Source: JAKCDU01 sp035551615
Lineage (GTDB): Bacteria; Actinomycetota; Acidimicrobiia; Acidimicrobiales; Palsa-688
Direction: 5' to 3'
Length of the DNA: 44,435 bases
Assembly: GCA_035551615.1 (NCBI GenBank)
Contig: DASZNC010000037.1
Location: 1 to 44,435 of the forward strand
Part shown: in pieces, positions 32,418 through 39,730 of the stretch
How positions within the stretch are numbered: position 1 is the stretch's first letter
Layout: each line of letters begins with the position of its first letter
The notes under the pieces: model-generated
What the model was told of the DNA's origin: nothing
What the model saw: the letters and a program-made list of their open reading frames with translations, nothing else
Database searches by the model: none
Made by a program: the position numbers and the translations under genes

Positions 32418-33869
32418 TTGCTACTGCTGCACGCCTCCACCGAGGCGTTCAGCCGGGCCGACGACGTCGAGGGGATCGCCGCCGAGCTCACCCGGGCGGT
32501 ACAACAGGTCGTCTGGTCGCACACCGGCGCCCAGGTGCGGGCCGACGTCTTCCTGGATGACGGCACCGGCCTGCGCCAACTCGGCCGGCCCGCTCCTTTC
32601 GACCAGGACCTGCCGCCCTTCCGCCCGCTGCTCGCATCACTGGTGCGATCCGGCACCGTCCAGCCGCGTGAGGTGGCCCGGGGCACGTGGGCGCTGTTCG
32701 GCTCCCCACAACCGGGAACGGTACTGGCGGTAGAGGTACGCGGCGTCAGTCCGGCCCGCCGGTCGGTGACGACCGGGTGGATCTCCGTGGTCGAGAACGT
32801 GATCGGTGCGGCCGCCCTGGCCCTGGCCCGGGCCGAGGGCGTGGCCGGGCGGCGGGAGGCCGAGGAGTACCACCGCGGTGTGCTGGCGGCCATCACCGAT
32901 GCCTTCATCTCGGTCGACCCGGCCGGTCGCATCCTGGGCTGGAACGAGGGATCAATGCGCCTCACCGGCTGGGAGGAGGAACGGATCGTCGGGCGCGACA
33001 TCATCGAGACGCTGGTCCCGAGCCGCCATCAGGACGCGGCGCGGGCCATGCTCGAAGGGCTCCTGGTGGCCGGCCGGGGCGACGCCCCGATCGAGCCGTT
33101 CGAGGCTCTCGTCCTGCACGCCGACGGCAGCCGTATCCCGATCGAGGCCCGGGTGTGGAAGGTGGTCTCGGGGCCGGACACCCATGTCTGCCTGCTGGCC
33201 CGGGACATCTCGAAGCGGAAGATGGAGGAGGCCGCCCTCACCCGGCGGGCCACCCACGACCCGCTGACCGACCTGCCCAACCGGGCCCTCATCACCGACC
33301 TCCTGACCCAGTCGTTGGCCGGGAGCAAGCGGGTGCACGGCCCGGTCGGTACCATCTTCGTCGACCTCGACGGCTTCAAGCAGGTCAACGATCGACTGGG
33401 CCACGCGGCCGGCGACCGCCTGCTCGTGGCCGCCGCCATGCGGCTCCTGCGGGCGGTCGCCTCGACCGATGTCGTCGGCCGGCTGAGCGGTGACGAGTTC
33501 CTCGTCGTCTGCCGGGGGCTGGAACGCCAAGGCGACCTGGACCGCGTCGCCGAGCGCATCCGCGACGCGATGGCCGAGCCGTTCAGCGTGACCGACGCCG
33601 GCCTCGTCACCGTCCGCCCCAGCCTGGGCCTGGCCCTCGGGGTGCCGGGCACGGTGTCGGCCCGCGAGCTGGTGGCCGAAGCCGACCGGGCCATGTACGC
33701 CGACAAGGACCGGAACCGGGCCGACGACCGGGCCGACGCCCGGGCCGACGACCGGGCCGACGCCCGGGCTGGCGAGCGGGCCGGAAGCGACCGGGGGTGG
33801 GCCGACCCGGCCCGCCCGTCCTCCGGGACCCCGCAGCCCGACTGGCAGGGAGAGGCCCGCATCGCCTGA
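32418..33869 (+). CDS. GAF-PAS-GGDEF diguanylate cyclase, 3' part of the split gene
   Basis: Residues are counted from the TTG at 32418 (483 residues), the first usable start after the amber codon. Residues 1-145 are GAF-like. Residues 150-265 are a PAS domain (ITDAFISVDPAGRILGWNEG, ERIVGRDIIETLVPS). Residues 270-440 are a GGDEF domain with THDPLTDLPNRALI and the active-site variant SGDEF (357-361), which is still compatible with activity. The C-terminal tail holds ADDRADARADDRADARAGER, an acidic/Arg repeat. The TTG has only a weak GGCGGG upstream, so independent translation is doubtful and the protein may need readthrough or may be a pseudogene part. Confidence 0.85.
   Translation: MLLLHASTEAFSRADDVEGIAAELTRAVQQVVWSHTGAQVRADVFLDDGTGLRQLGRPAPFDQDLPPFRPLLASLVRSGTVQPREVARGTWALFGSPQPGTVLAVEVRGVSPARRSVTTGWISVVENVIGAAALALARAEGVAGRREAEEYHRGVLAAITDAFISVDPAGRILGWNEGSMRLTGWEEERIVGRDIIETLVPSRHQDAARAMLEGLLVAGRGDAPIEPFEALVLHADGSRIPIEARVWKVVSGPDTHVCLLARDISKRKMEEAALTRRATHDPLTDLPNRALITDLLTQSLAGSKRVHGPVGTIFVDLDGFKQVNDRLGHAAGDRLLVAAAMRLLRAVASTDVVGRLSGDEFLVVCRGLERQGDLDRVAERIRDAMAEPFSVTDAGLVTVRPSLGLALGVPGTVSARELVAEADRAMYADKDRNRADDRADARADDRADARAGERAGSDRGWADPARPSSGTPQPDWQGEARIA
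33717..33770 (+). repeat. 24-bp tandem repeat in the GGDEF C-terminal tail
   Basis: GCCGACGACCGGGCCGACGC (with CCGGG) occurs twice in tandem and continues into a degenerate third unit, encoding ADDRADAR repeats. It lies just before the end of the gene, like the other 3'-end duplications in this window. Confidence 0.7.
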
Positions 33870-33894
33870 CGGCGGCCTGGCTATAGTCCGGCCG

Positions 33895-34827
33895 ATGGCC
33901 ACCGAGGTTCCGGATGGGCGGCGCTGTTACGTCATCAGCATCACTCCTTTTACCGAAGGAGGGGACGTCGATGAGAACGCCTACCGCGCCCATCTGCAGC
34001 GGATGGGCCAGGCCGGCATCGGCGTGTACGTCGGCGGGGGCGGGAGCGGCGAGGGCTACACGCTGACGGTCGACGAGACCGTGCGGCTGCAGGAGATCGC
34101 CGTCGCCGAGCTCGGCGGCCGGGTGCCGGTCCGGGCCATGGGGGTGGAGCCGCGGACGGCGGCCGAGATGATCGCCTTCGTGGCGCGGGCGAGGGGGGCG
34201 GGGGTGGACGCCGTGCAGGTGTACTCGCTGGACGTGGGTCACGGCCATGCCCCGACGCCGGCCGAGCTGGAGGCCTACTTCGGGGAGGTGCTGGCTTCGA
34301 CCGACCTGCCGTGCGTGATCTCGACCCATCAATCGGTCGGGTACAAGGTCCCGGTCCGGCTGATGGAGTCACTGGCCGGCCGCTTCGACCATCTGGTCGG
34401 CATCAACTGCAGCCAGCAGGATCTCGAGTATCTGGCCTCGCTCGTCGAGGCGGTCGGGGAGCGGCTGTCCATCCATGTGGGCGGTCCGATGCAGGCGCTG
34501 ACCGCCCTCTCGTTCGGTGCGACCGGGTTCCTGTCGTCGGAAGCCAACCTGGCCCCCAACCTGTGCGCCGCTGTCGGCCGGGCCTACGACGAGGGCGACA
34601 CGGCGACCATGATGCGGGCGTTCGCCACGGTTGTGCGCCTGTCCGCCGCGCTGTACGGCCAGGGCGGCATCCGGGCCACCAAGGCGGTGCTGGGCCGGCT
34701 CGGGTTGCCCGGTGGCGTACCCCGCCGCCCCCGGCTGCCGCTCGACGACCAGTTGGCCATCGAGTTGCGGTCCCGGATCGCCGACCTGGGCGTGGACGGG
34801 TGGGAGCCGTGGGGGCAACTGGCATGA
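33895..34827 (+). CDS. Dihydrodipicolinate-synthase-family protein lacking the Schiff-base lysine
   Basis: A 310-residue protein with the DapA/NanA fold pattern: CYVISITPFTEGGDVDENAY at the start (the TPF motif), GGGGSGEGYTLTVDE (substrate loop GxxGE), and the following beta-alpha repeats. The strand that should bear the catalytic lysine reads HLVGINCSQQ: Asn171 occupies the place of Lys in the family VGIKE motif. The usual Tyr of the YNVP segment is also replaced (VISTHQSVGYKVPV). It is therefore not an ordinary lyase of this family. It overlaps the next gene (ATGA). I cannot name its reaction. Confidence 0.87.
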   Translation: MATEVPDGRRCYVISITPFTEGGDVDENAYRAHLQRMGQAGIGVYVGGGGSGEGYTLTVDETVRLQEIAVAELGGRVPVRAMGVEPRTAAEMIAFVARARGAGVDAVQVYSLDVGHGHAPTPAELEAYFGEVLASTDLPCVISTHQSVGYKVPVRLMESLAGRFDHLVGINCSQQDLEYLASLVEAVGERLSIHVGGPMQALTALSFGATGFLSSEANLAPNLCAAVGRAYDEGDTATMMRAFATVVRLSAALYGQGGIRATKAVLGRLGLPGGVPRRPRLPLDDQLAIELRSRIADLGVDGWEPWGQLA

Positions 34828-35216
34828 AGGGTGTCAGTTTCGACGAGGTCGAGGCCATGGCCCGGTCCCTGCCCGAGGTGGAGGAGGGGGAACGGCACGG
34901 ACGCCGGACCTGGTTCGTCCGCGGCAAAGGGTTCGCCTGGGAGCGCCCGTTCAGCAAGGCCGACCTGAAACGGTTCGGCGATGTGACCCCACCGGACGGC
35001 CCCATCCTGGCCGTCATGGTGGCCGACATGACCGAGAAGGAAGCGGTGCTGGCCATGCACCCGAAGGCGTTCTTCGACATCGCCCACTTCTCCGGCGTGG
35101 CCGCCGTGCTGATCCAGCTCAACCGGGCCACCCCCAAGGACGTGCGCGAGGCGATCGAGGACGCCTGGCTGGCCTGCGCCCCGCCCGCTCTGGCCGAGCG
35201 CCTCCGGGTGCGTTAG
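34824..35216 (+). CDS. MmcQ/YjbR-family protein
   Basis: A 130-residue protein of the YjbR (DUF419) fold: SFDEVEAMARSLPEVEEGER, TWFVRGKGFAWERPFSKADL, and PKAFFDIAHFSGVAAVLIQL are the recognisable segments. These are small DNA-binding-like proteins with double-wing architecture and unclear function. The ATG overlaps the stop of the DapA-fold gene (ATGA), so the two form a coupled pair. The longer open frame to the left is the shadow of that gene. Confidence 0.9.
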   Translation: MKGVSFDEVEAMARSLPEVEEGERHGRRTWFVRGKGFAWERPFSKADLKRFGDVTPPDGPILAVMVADMTEKEAVLAMHPKAFFDIAHFSGVAAVLIQLNRATPKDVREAIEDAWLACAPPALAERLRVR

Positions 35217-35335
35217 CGCAGCACCATCTGCGACTGGGTGACCGGCGCGACCAGCCGGTCGGGGGGGTCACGGATGTCGGTCTCGACCACGATGAGGGAC
35301 CGGCCGCGGTGGAGCGGCTTCGACACGCTCAGCCC
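35213..35335 (-). pseudogene. 3' remnant of a thioesterase (hot-dog) gene
   Basis: On the minus strand the last roughly 38 codons read LSVSKPLHRGRSLIVVETDI then RDPPDRLVAPVTQSQMVL, R and stop at 35213. This resembles the C-terminal end of PaaI-family thioesterases (GRxLxVVExDVRDxxGRLVAxxTxTQxVL). The upstream part is missing: the frame runs into the 3' end of the CsaA gene with no homologous sequence. I regard it as a truncated gene remnant. Its stop overlaps the YjbR stop on the opposite strand. Confidence 0.55.
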
Positions 35336-35658
35336 ATCCGATCCCCGGGGCGGGCATCGGGCGACGGGTCGATCAGCAGCACGGTGCCGTCCCGGTAGGT
35401 GCCGAGCGTCAGGACCTCGGACATGAACGGCCCGATCTGTCGGGGCGGGAAGTTCACGACGGCCAGGATGAGCCGGCCCGCCAACTCGTGCCGCTCGTAA
35501 TTGGTGATCTGGGCCGACGACCGCTTCTCGCCGATCTCGGGACCGAAGTCGATACGCAGCTTCCACGCCGGGCGCCGGGCTTCGGGGAAGTCGATGACCT
35601 CGAGGATCCGACCCACCCGTATGTCGACCTTGGCGAAGTCATCCCAGGTGATGGACAC
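35329..35658 (-). CDS. csaA: CsaA-type tRNA-binding protein
   Basis: A 109-residue protein made only of the EMAP-II/tRNA-binding OB fold: WDDFAKVDIRVGRILEVIDF, KLRIDFGPEIGEKRSSAQIT, LAVVNFPPRQIGPFMSEVLT, and GTVLLIDPSPD. These are the CsaA hallmarks. CsaA binds tRNA as a dimer and has been linked to secretion chaperoning. The GTG start is at 35658. The length fits the family. It is divergent from nudC and overlaps the thioesterase remnant at its 3' end. Confidence 0.93.
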   Translation of the reverse strand: MSITWDDFAKVDIRVGRILEVIDFPEARRPAWKLRIDFGPEIGEKRSSAQITNYERHELAGRLILAVVNFPPRQIGPFMSEVLTLGTYRDGTVLLIDPSPDARPGDRMG

Positions 35659-35705
35659 GCGCCGATTATGCCCGGCGCCGGCTGACCGTCCGCGAGACTG
35701 GCCGG

Positions 35706-36473
35706 GTGCTCGTTCCCTCCCTCGCTCCGACCGGCCCCTCGGCCGGCTCTGCCCTGTGGTTCTTCGTCGGCGACGGCGGGGTGGCGGTCGAGGAGATACC
35801 GGCCGACGAACCGGCCCCGCCCGAGGCGCTGTTCGTCGGCACGGTGTCGGGCCGTCACGCCTGGGCCCTGGAGGGGCCGGGCGGCCAGATGAAGAATCTC
35901 ATGGTCCTGCACGGCGAGGTCGATGAGCCGACGTGGTTGGCGGCCGGCCGGGCCGTGCAGTTGATCGACTGGGACCGGTCCCATCGGTACTGCGGGCGAT
36001 GCGCCACACCCACCGAGTTGGCCGAGGGCGAGCGGTCCCGCCGCTGCCCGAAATGCGGCCTGGCCGCCTTCCCCCGCTTGGCGCCGGCCATCATCACGCT
36101 GGTCCTCCGACCGGACGGGCGGGGCCTGCTGGCCCGCAATGCCCGGTGGCCGACGCCGATGTACTCCACCGTCGCCGGGTTCGTGGAGCCGGGCGAGACC
36201 ATCGAAGCGGCGGTGCGGCGGGAGGTCGCCGAAGAGGTGGGTATCCAGGTCGGCGCCGTCCGTTACTTCGGCAGCCAGCCGTGGCCGTTCCCGCACTCGT
36301 TGATGCTCGGTTTCCACGCCATGTACGAGTCGGGCGACATCACCGTGGACGGCGAGGAGATCTCGGAGGCCGACTGGTACCCGGCCGATGATCTGCCCCC
36401 CATCCCGGGGCCAATCTCGATCGCCCGGCGCCTGATCGACGCGTGGGTGGACGGTACCGTCGGGCCGTTCTGA
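35706..36473 (+). CDS. nudC: NADH pyrophosphatase NudC
   Basis: A 255-residue Nudix hydrolase with zinc-ribbon cysteines C96, C99, C114 and C117 (YCGRC, RCPKCG), and the Nudix box GFVEPGETIEAAVRREVAEE from residue 158, continuing VGI. The NudC-specific SQPWPFPHSLMLGF follows. It hydrolyses NADH to NMNH and AMP and can remove NAD caps from RNA. The GTG start is at 35706 with no strong ribosome site visible. The N-terminal 85 residues are variable as in the family. Confidence in the call is high because all three signatures are present. Confidence 0.95.
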   Translation: MLVPSLAPTGPSAGSALWFFVGDGGVAVEEIPADEPAPPEALFVGTVSGRHAWALEGPGGQMKNLMVLHGEVDEPTWLAAGRAVQLIDWDRSHRYCGRCATPTELAEGERSRRCPKCGLAAFPRLAPAIITLVLRPDGRGLLARNARWPTPMYSTVAGFVEPGETIEAAVRREVAEEVGIQVGAVRYFGSQPWPFPHSLMLGFHAMYESGDITVDGEEISEADWYPADDLPPIPGPISIARRLIDAWVDGTVGPF

Positions 36474-36784
36474 GCCGGCGGACCGGCGCCGGCGCGGGCC
36501 GGGGCGCCGGCGCGCGGCCGGGGCGCCGTCAGCTGCCCGGCGAGGTGTCACGGGCTCATCGAGAGGTCACTGGACAGGCCGAAAACGCCGACCTGCTGAC
36601 CGCGCGATGTGGAACCGGCCCCTCGCCGCCGGATCGAGTCGTCGATTGGGTCCCGAGCCGTCATTACGTGTACGTATCTGGTACCCCAACTGACGACTCG
36701 GGACGGAACTGACGACTCGAACCTCTCCGGCCGCTTACCTACCGCCCGGCCGGCGCCACGTCGCCACCTCGCCAACGGTCGAGG
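36474..36784. other. Intergenic region with nested inverted repeats
   Basis: No gene is supported between the convergent nudC and amidase stops. About 36478-36530 is a low-complexity CGGCGCGGGCCGGGGCGCC-like stretch. Positions 36634-36720 hold a nested symmetric structure: TCGAGTCGTC (36634-36643), CCCGAGCCGTC (36652-36662), GACGACTCGGG (36692-36702), GACGACTCGA (36711-36720), with 8-base spacers on both sides and a TACGT-gt-ACGTA dyad in the centre. It could be a terminator or a protein-binding cluster. Confidence 0.6.
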
Positions 36785-38200
36785 TCAGATCGCCGGCCGC
36801 CGCCCGGACCACGGCGCCGCCTCCTCCAGCTGGGCGGCGACCTGGATGAGCAGGTCCTCCCGGCCGTAGGCGGCGACCAGATGGACGCCGACCGGCAGTC
36901 CGGCGGCGCTCACATGCAGGGGCAGCGAGATGGCCGGTTGGCCGGTGACGTTGAAATGGGTTGTAAAAGGAACCAGCGCACCGGTGCGCGCCTGCGTCAC
37001 GAACGGATCGCCGGGCGGCGGCTCCAGCTCGCCGATCCTCGGCGGCAGCTGGCCCAGGGTGGGGGTGACGAGCAGGTCGTGGTCCACCCAGAACTGGGCC
37101 AGCCGGCGGGTGAACTGGGCCGATGCGGCCAGCGCCTCGGCGTAGTCGGTGCCGCTCACCGGCTCGGCCGCCGCCGCCATGGCCCACGTGAGCGGCTCCA
37201 CGTCGTCGGGCGTCACCTCCCGGCCCAGCTGGGTGCCCAGGTTCCGGAGGTTGACCCGGGCGTTGACCGCCCACCGGATGCCGAACCGTCGGCCCGCTTC
37301 GGCGTCGATGTCCGGGTGCTCCGGCCCGACGACATGACCCAGGCTCTCCAGCAGCCGCCCGGCGTCGCGCACGGCGGTGACGCACTCGGGGTCCAGGTCG
37401 GTGCCGGACGGGCTGAAATCGAGCAGGCCGATCCGCAGCTGCGGCGGCCGCGTCCCGACCTCTGCGGCGTACGGCCGTAACGGGGGCGGGGCGACGACGG
37501 CATCGCCCGGACCCGGTCCCTGGATGGCGTCGAGCACGGCGGCCACGTCGCGGAGGGACCGGGCCACCACGTTCTGCACGGACAGGTTGCTCTCGATGCC
37601 GTGCGGCCCCAGCGTGGTGCGACCCCGTGACGGCTTGAGGCCGATCAGCCCGCACATGCTGGCCGGGATGCGGATCGACCCGCCGCCGTCGCTGGCGTGG
37701 GCCACCGCCACCATGCCGGCGGCCACGGCCGACGCGCTCCCGCCGCTCGATCCGCCGGGCGAGTAGGCCGGGTCGTACGGGTTACGGCAGGGCCCGTAGG
37801 CGTGCGACTCGGTCACCGGCACCAGCCCGAACTCGGGGGTGTTGGTGCGCCCCACGAACGCGAACCCGGCCTGGCGAAACCGGGCCACCAACCAGCTGTC
37901 GTGCTCGGCCCGCACGCCGGCATCGCGGAGCGCCCGGTTGCCGTTGTGGGCCGGGTCCCCGGCCGAGTCGGCCGAGAGGTCCTTGATCAGGAACGGCACG
38001 CCGTGGAACGGCCCGGCCGGCAGGCCGGCATCGACCTCGGCCAGGGCCTGCTCGAACCGCCGGTGGATAACGGCGTTCAGCCGGCCGTCGACCTCCTCGA
38101 TGCGGGCGATGGCGGCGCTCACCATTTCGCGGGCGCTCACCTGCCCCGAAGCGATCAGCTCGGCCTGCCCGGTGGCGTCCTGCCAGAGCACGTCCTCCAT
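36785..38200 (-). CDS. Amidase-signature-family enzyme
   Basis: A 471-residue member of the amidase signature family (Ser-Ser-Lys triad): the lysine is in VPFLIKDLSAD, the serine loop is YSPGGSSGGSASAVAAG, and the rest (GADGGGSIRIPAS-like HASDGGGSIRIPASMCGLIG, then LKPSRGRTTLGP) is standard. It hydrolyses an amide bond; the substrate may be an aryl or acyl amide or a related compound. ATG at 38200 begins the recognisable protein; the much longer open frame upstream is the shadow of the hydrolase gene. It is two bases downstream of that gene, so the pair is co-transcribed. Confidence 0.93.
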   Translation of the reverse strand: MEDVLWQDATGQAELIASGQVSAREMVSAAIARIEEVDGRLNAVIHRRFEQALAEVDAGLPAGPFHGVPFLIKDLSADSAGDPAHNGNRALRDAGVRAEHDSWLVARFRQAGFAFVGRTNTPEFGLVPVTESHAYGPCRNPYDPAYSPGGSSGGSASAVAAGMVAVAHASDGGGSIRIPASMCGLIGLKPSRGRTTLGPHGIESNLSVQNVVARSLRDVAAVLDAIQGPGPGDAVVAPPPLRPYAAEVGTRPPQLRIGLLDFSPSGTDLDPECVTAVRDAGRLLESLGHVVGPEHPDIDAEAGRRFGIRWAVNARVNLRNLGTQLGREVTPDDVEPLTWAMAAAAEPVSGTDYAEALAASAQFTRRLAQFWVDHDLLVTPTLGQLPPRIGELEPPPGDPFVTQARTGALVPFTTHFNVTGQPAISLPLHVSAAGLPVGVHLVAAYGREDLLIQVAAQLEEAAPWSGRRPAI

Positions 38201-38202
38201 GA

Positions 38203-38958
38203 CTAGGCCGCCACCGTCGACAGGTGGCGGCGGAAGAACTCGACGGCCGCGTCGCGCTCGACCATCGGTACCTCCACATGCCGGCCCGGGTTGATGTGCA
38301 GCGACTTGTCCCTGGAGCCGAGCGCATCCCACAGCGCCACGGCGCCGTCGCGGGTCATCAGCTCGTCCTCCGACTGGCACAGGAACAGGACCGGGACGGT
38401 GATGGCGCCGGCCTGCGCCTGCTGCGCAGTGTCGCCCTTCCTCAACGCGCCCAGGCCGAGCACGGCGGCGCTGATGCGGGACTCGCCGGCCAGCAACGGC
38501 ACACCGAACAACGTTCCCATGGACAGCCCCCAGTACCCGAACGGCCCCGCCGTCCACGCCGGCTCCAGCTGGAGCTGGTCGAGCAGGGCCTTCCACTCCG
38601 CCACCGCCTGGTCCGAGGCGTCCATCAACCGGCGGATCCTCTGGCCGATCGTTCCCTCCCGGCTCTGGACCATCTCCTCCAGTTCCCGCCGCTGCTCCTC
38701 GGTCTGGCGGTCGCCATGAGCCGGCGCATCGAGGGCGACCACGCCGAAACCGTTGGCCCGCACCAGCTTCCGGGCCAGACCCAGGATGTTCGGCGCCCGC
38801 TTGTTCTGGGTGCCTCCGTGGCCGATTAGCACCGTCGGGTGCGGGCCATCGGCCGACTCGGGCAGCCAGTGGATGCCCGGCACCTTCTCGCCGCCGACCT
38901 CCAGGTCGAATCGGCGCTCGGTGACTCCCATCTCGGTGGTCTCGTCCAGTAAGAGCAC
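38203..38958 (-). CDS. Alpha/beta hydrolase (dienelactone-hydrolase-like)
   Basis: A 251-residue alpha/beta hydrolase. The oxyanion-side motif is IGHGGTQNK, the nucleophile elbow is GLSMG (WGLSMGTLFGVPLLAG), the acid is in LFLCQSEDELMTRDG, and the histidine is in HVEVPMVER (GRH). It resembles prolyl-oligopeptidase/DLH-type esterases. I use the GTG at 38958 because GGGGGA precedes it with 6-base spacing; TTG 38985 and ATG 38931 are alternatives. It is upstream of the amidase in one transcript. It is divergent from the DsbA-like gene. Confidence 0.88.
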   Translation of the reverse strand: MLLLDETTEMGVTERRFDLEVGGEKVPGIHWLPESADGPHPTVLIGHGGTQNKRAPNILGLARKLVRANGFGVVALDAPAHGDRQTEEQRRELEEMVQSREGTIGQRIRRLMDASDQAVAEWKALLDQLQLEPAWTAGPFGYWGLSMGTLFGVPLLAGESRISAAVLGLGALRKGDTAQQAQAGAITVPVLFLCQSEDELMTRDGAVALWDALGSRDKSLHINPGRHVEVPMVERDAAVEFFRRHLSTVAA

Positions 38959-39022
38959 GGCCCGTCCCCCAATTCGCTCGGCCAAGGAGCATAACGAGGT
39001 CGTCCGGCGGTTGAATGGGGGT

Positions 39023-39673
39023 GTGCTAGTCGAGATTTGGTCAGACGTCGTGTGTCCGTGGTGCTACATCGGCAAGCGCCGGTTCGAAGCCGCGCTCGAG
39101 GAATTCGAGCACGCCGACCAGGTCGAGGTGCGCTGGCGCAGCTTCGAGCTGGACCCGACCGCCCCGTTCCGCCGCTCCGGAAACATGGCCGACCACCTGG
39201 CCGCCAAGTACGGCATGACCCGGGAGGACGCGGAGAACCGCCTGCAGAACCTCAACGAACTGGCCGCCGCCGACGGCCTGAAGTACGACCTGGCCCGGAC
39301 CCAGGGCGGCAATACCCTCGATGCCCACCGTCTGATCCACCTCGCCTACGAGCAGGACCCGGCCACGGGCGGGGCCATGAAGGAGGCGCTACTCAAGGCC
39401 TACTTCGAGGACCTCCAGCCGATCAGCGAGCCGGACGTGCTGGCCGCCGTCGCCACCTCGGTGGGCCTGGATCACGACGACGTGGTCAAGACGCTGGACA
39501 GCGACCGGTTCACCGGCGACGTGCGCCAGGACGAAGCCGAAGCGGCCGCCCTGGGCTGCACCGGTGTGCCCTTCTTCGTCATCGACCGGTCGTTCGCCAT
39601 CCCGGGCGCCCAGGACGTCGACACCATCAAGCTGATCCTCGAGCGGGCGTGGAAACGGGCCGAGGATGACTGA
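39023..39673 (+). CDS. FrnE/DsbA-family oxidoreductase
   Basis: A 216-residue DsbA-fold (2-hydroxychromene-2-carboxylate isomerase/FrnE-like) protein. The CXXC active site is CPWC in SDVVCPWCYIGKRRFEAALE; the cis-Pro region is GCTGVPFFVIDRSFAIPGAQ, and DAHRLIHLAYEQ is characteristic of the FrnE branch. It has no signal peptide, so it acts in the cytosol, probably on thiol-disulfide chemistry under oxidative stress. GTG 39023 is used; a TTG at 39011 is in frame. The longer open frame to the left is a shadow of the divergent hydrolase. Confidence 0.93.
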   Translation: MLVEIWSDVVCPWCYIGKRRFEAALEEFEHADQVEVRWRSFELDPTAPFRRSGNMADHLAAKYGMTREDAENRLQNLNELAAADGLKYDLARTQGGNTLDAHRLIHLAYEQDPATGGAMKEALLKAYFEDLQPISEPDVLAAVATSVGLDHDDVVKTLDSDRFTGDVRQDEAEAAALGCTGVPFFVIDRSFAIPGAQDVDTIKLILERAWKRAEDD

Positions 39674-39730
39674 CCGGACCTGCTAGGTTCGACCTCCCTT
39701 TCCGACGACGCCAGGCATGGGAGGCAACAG

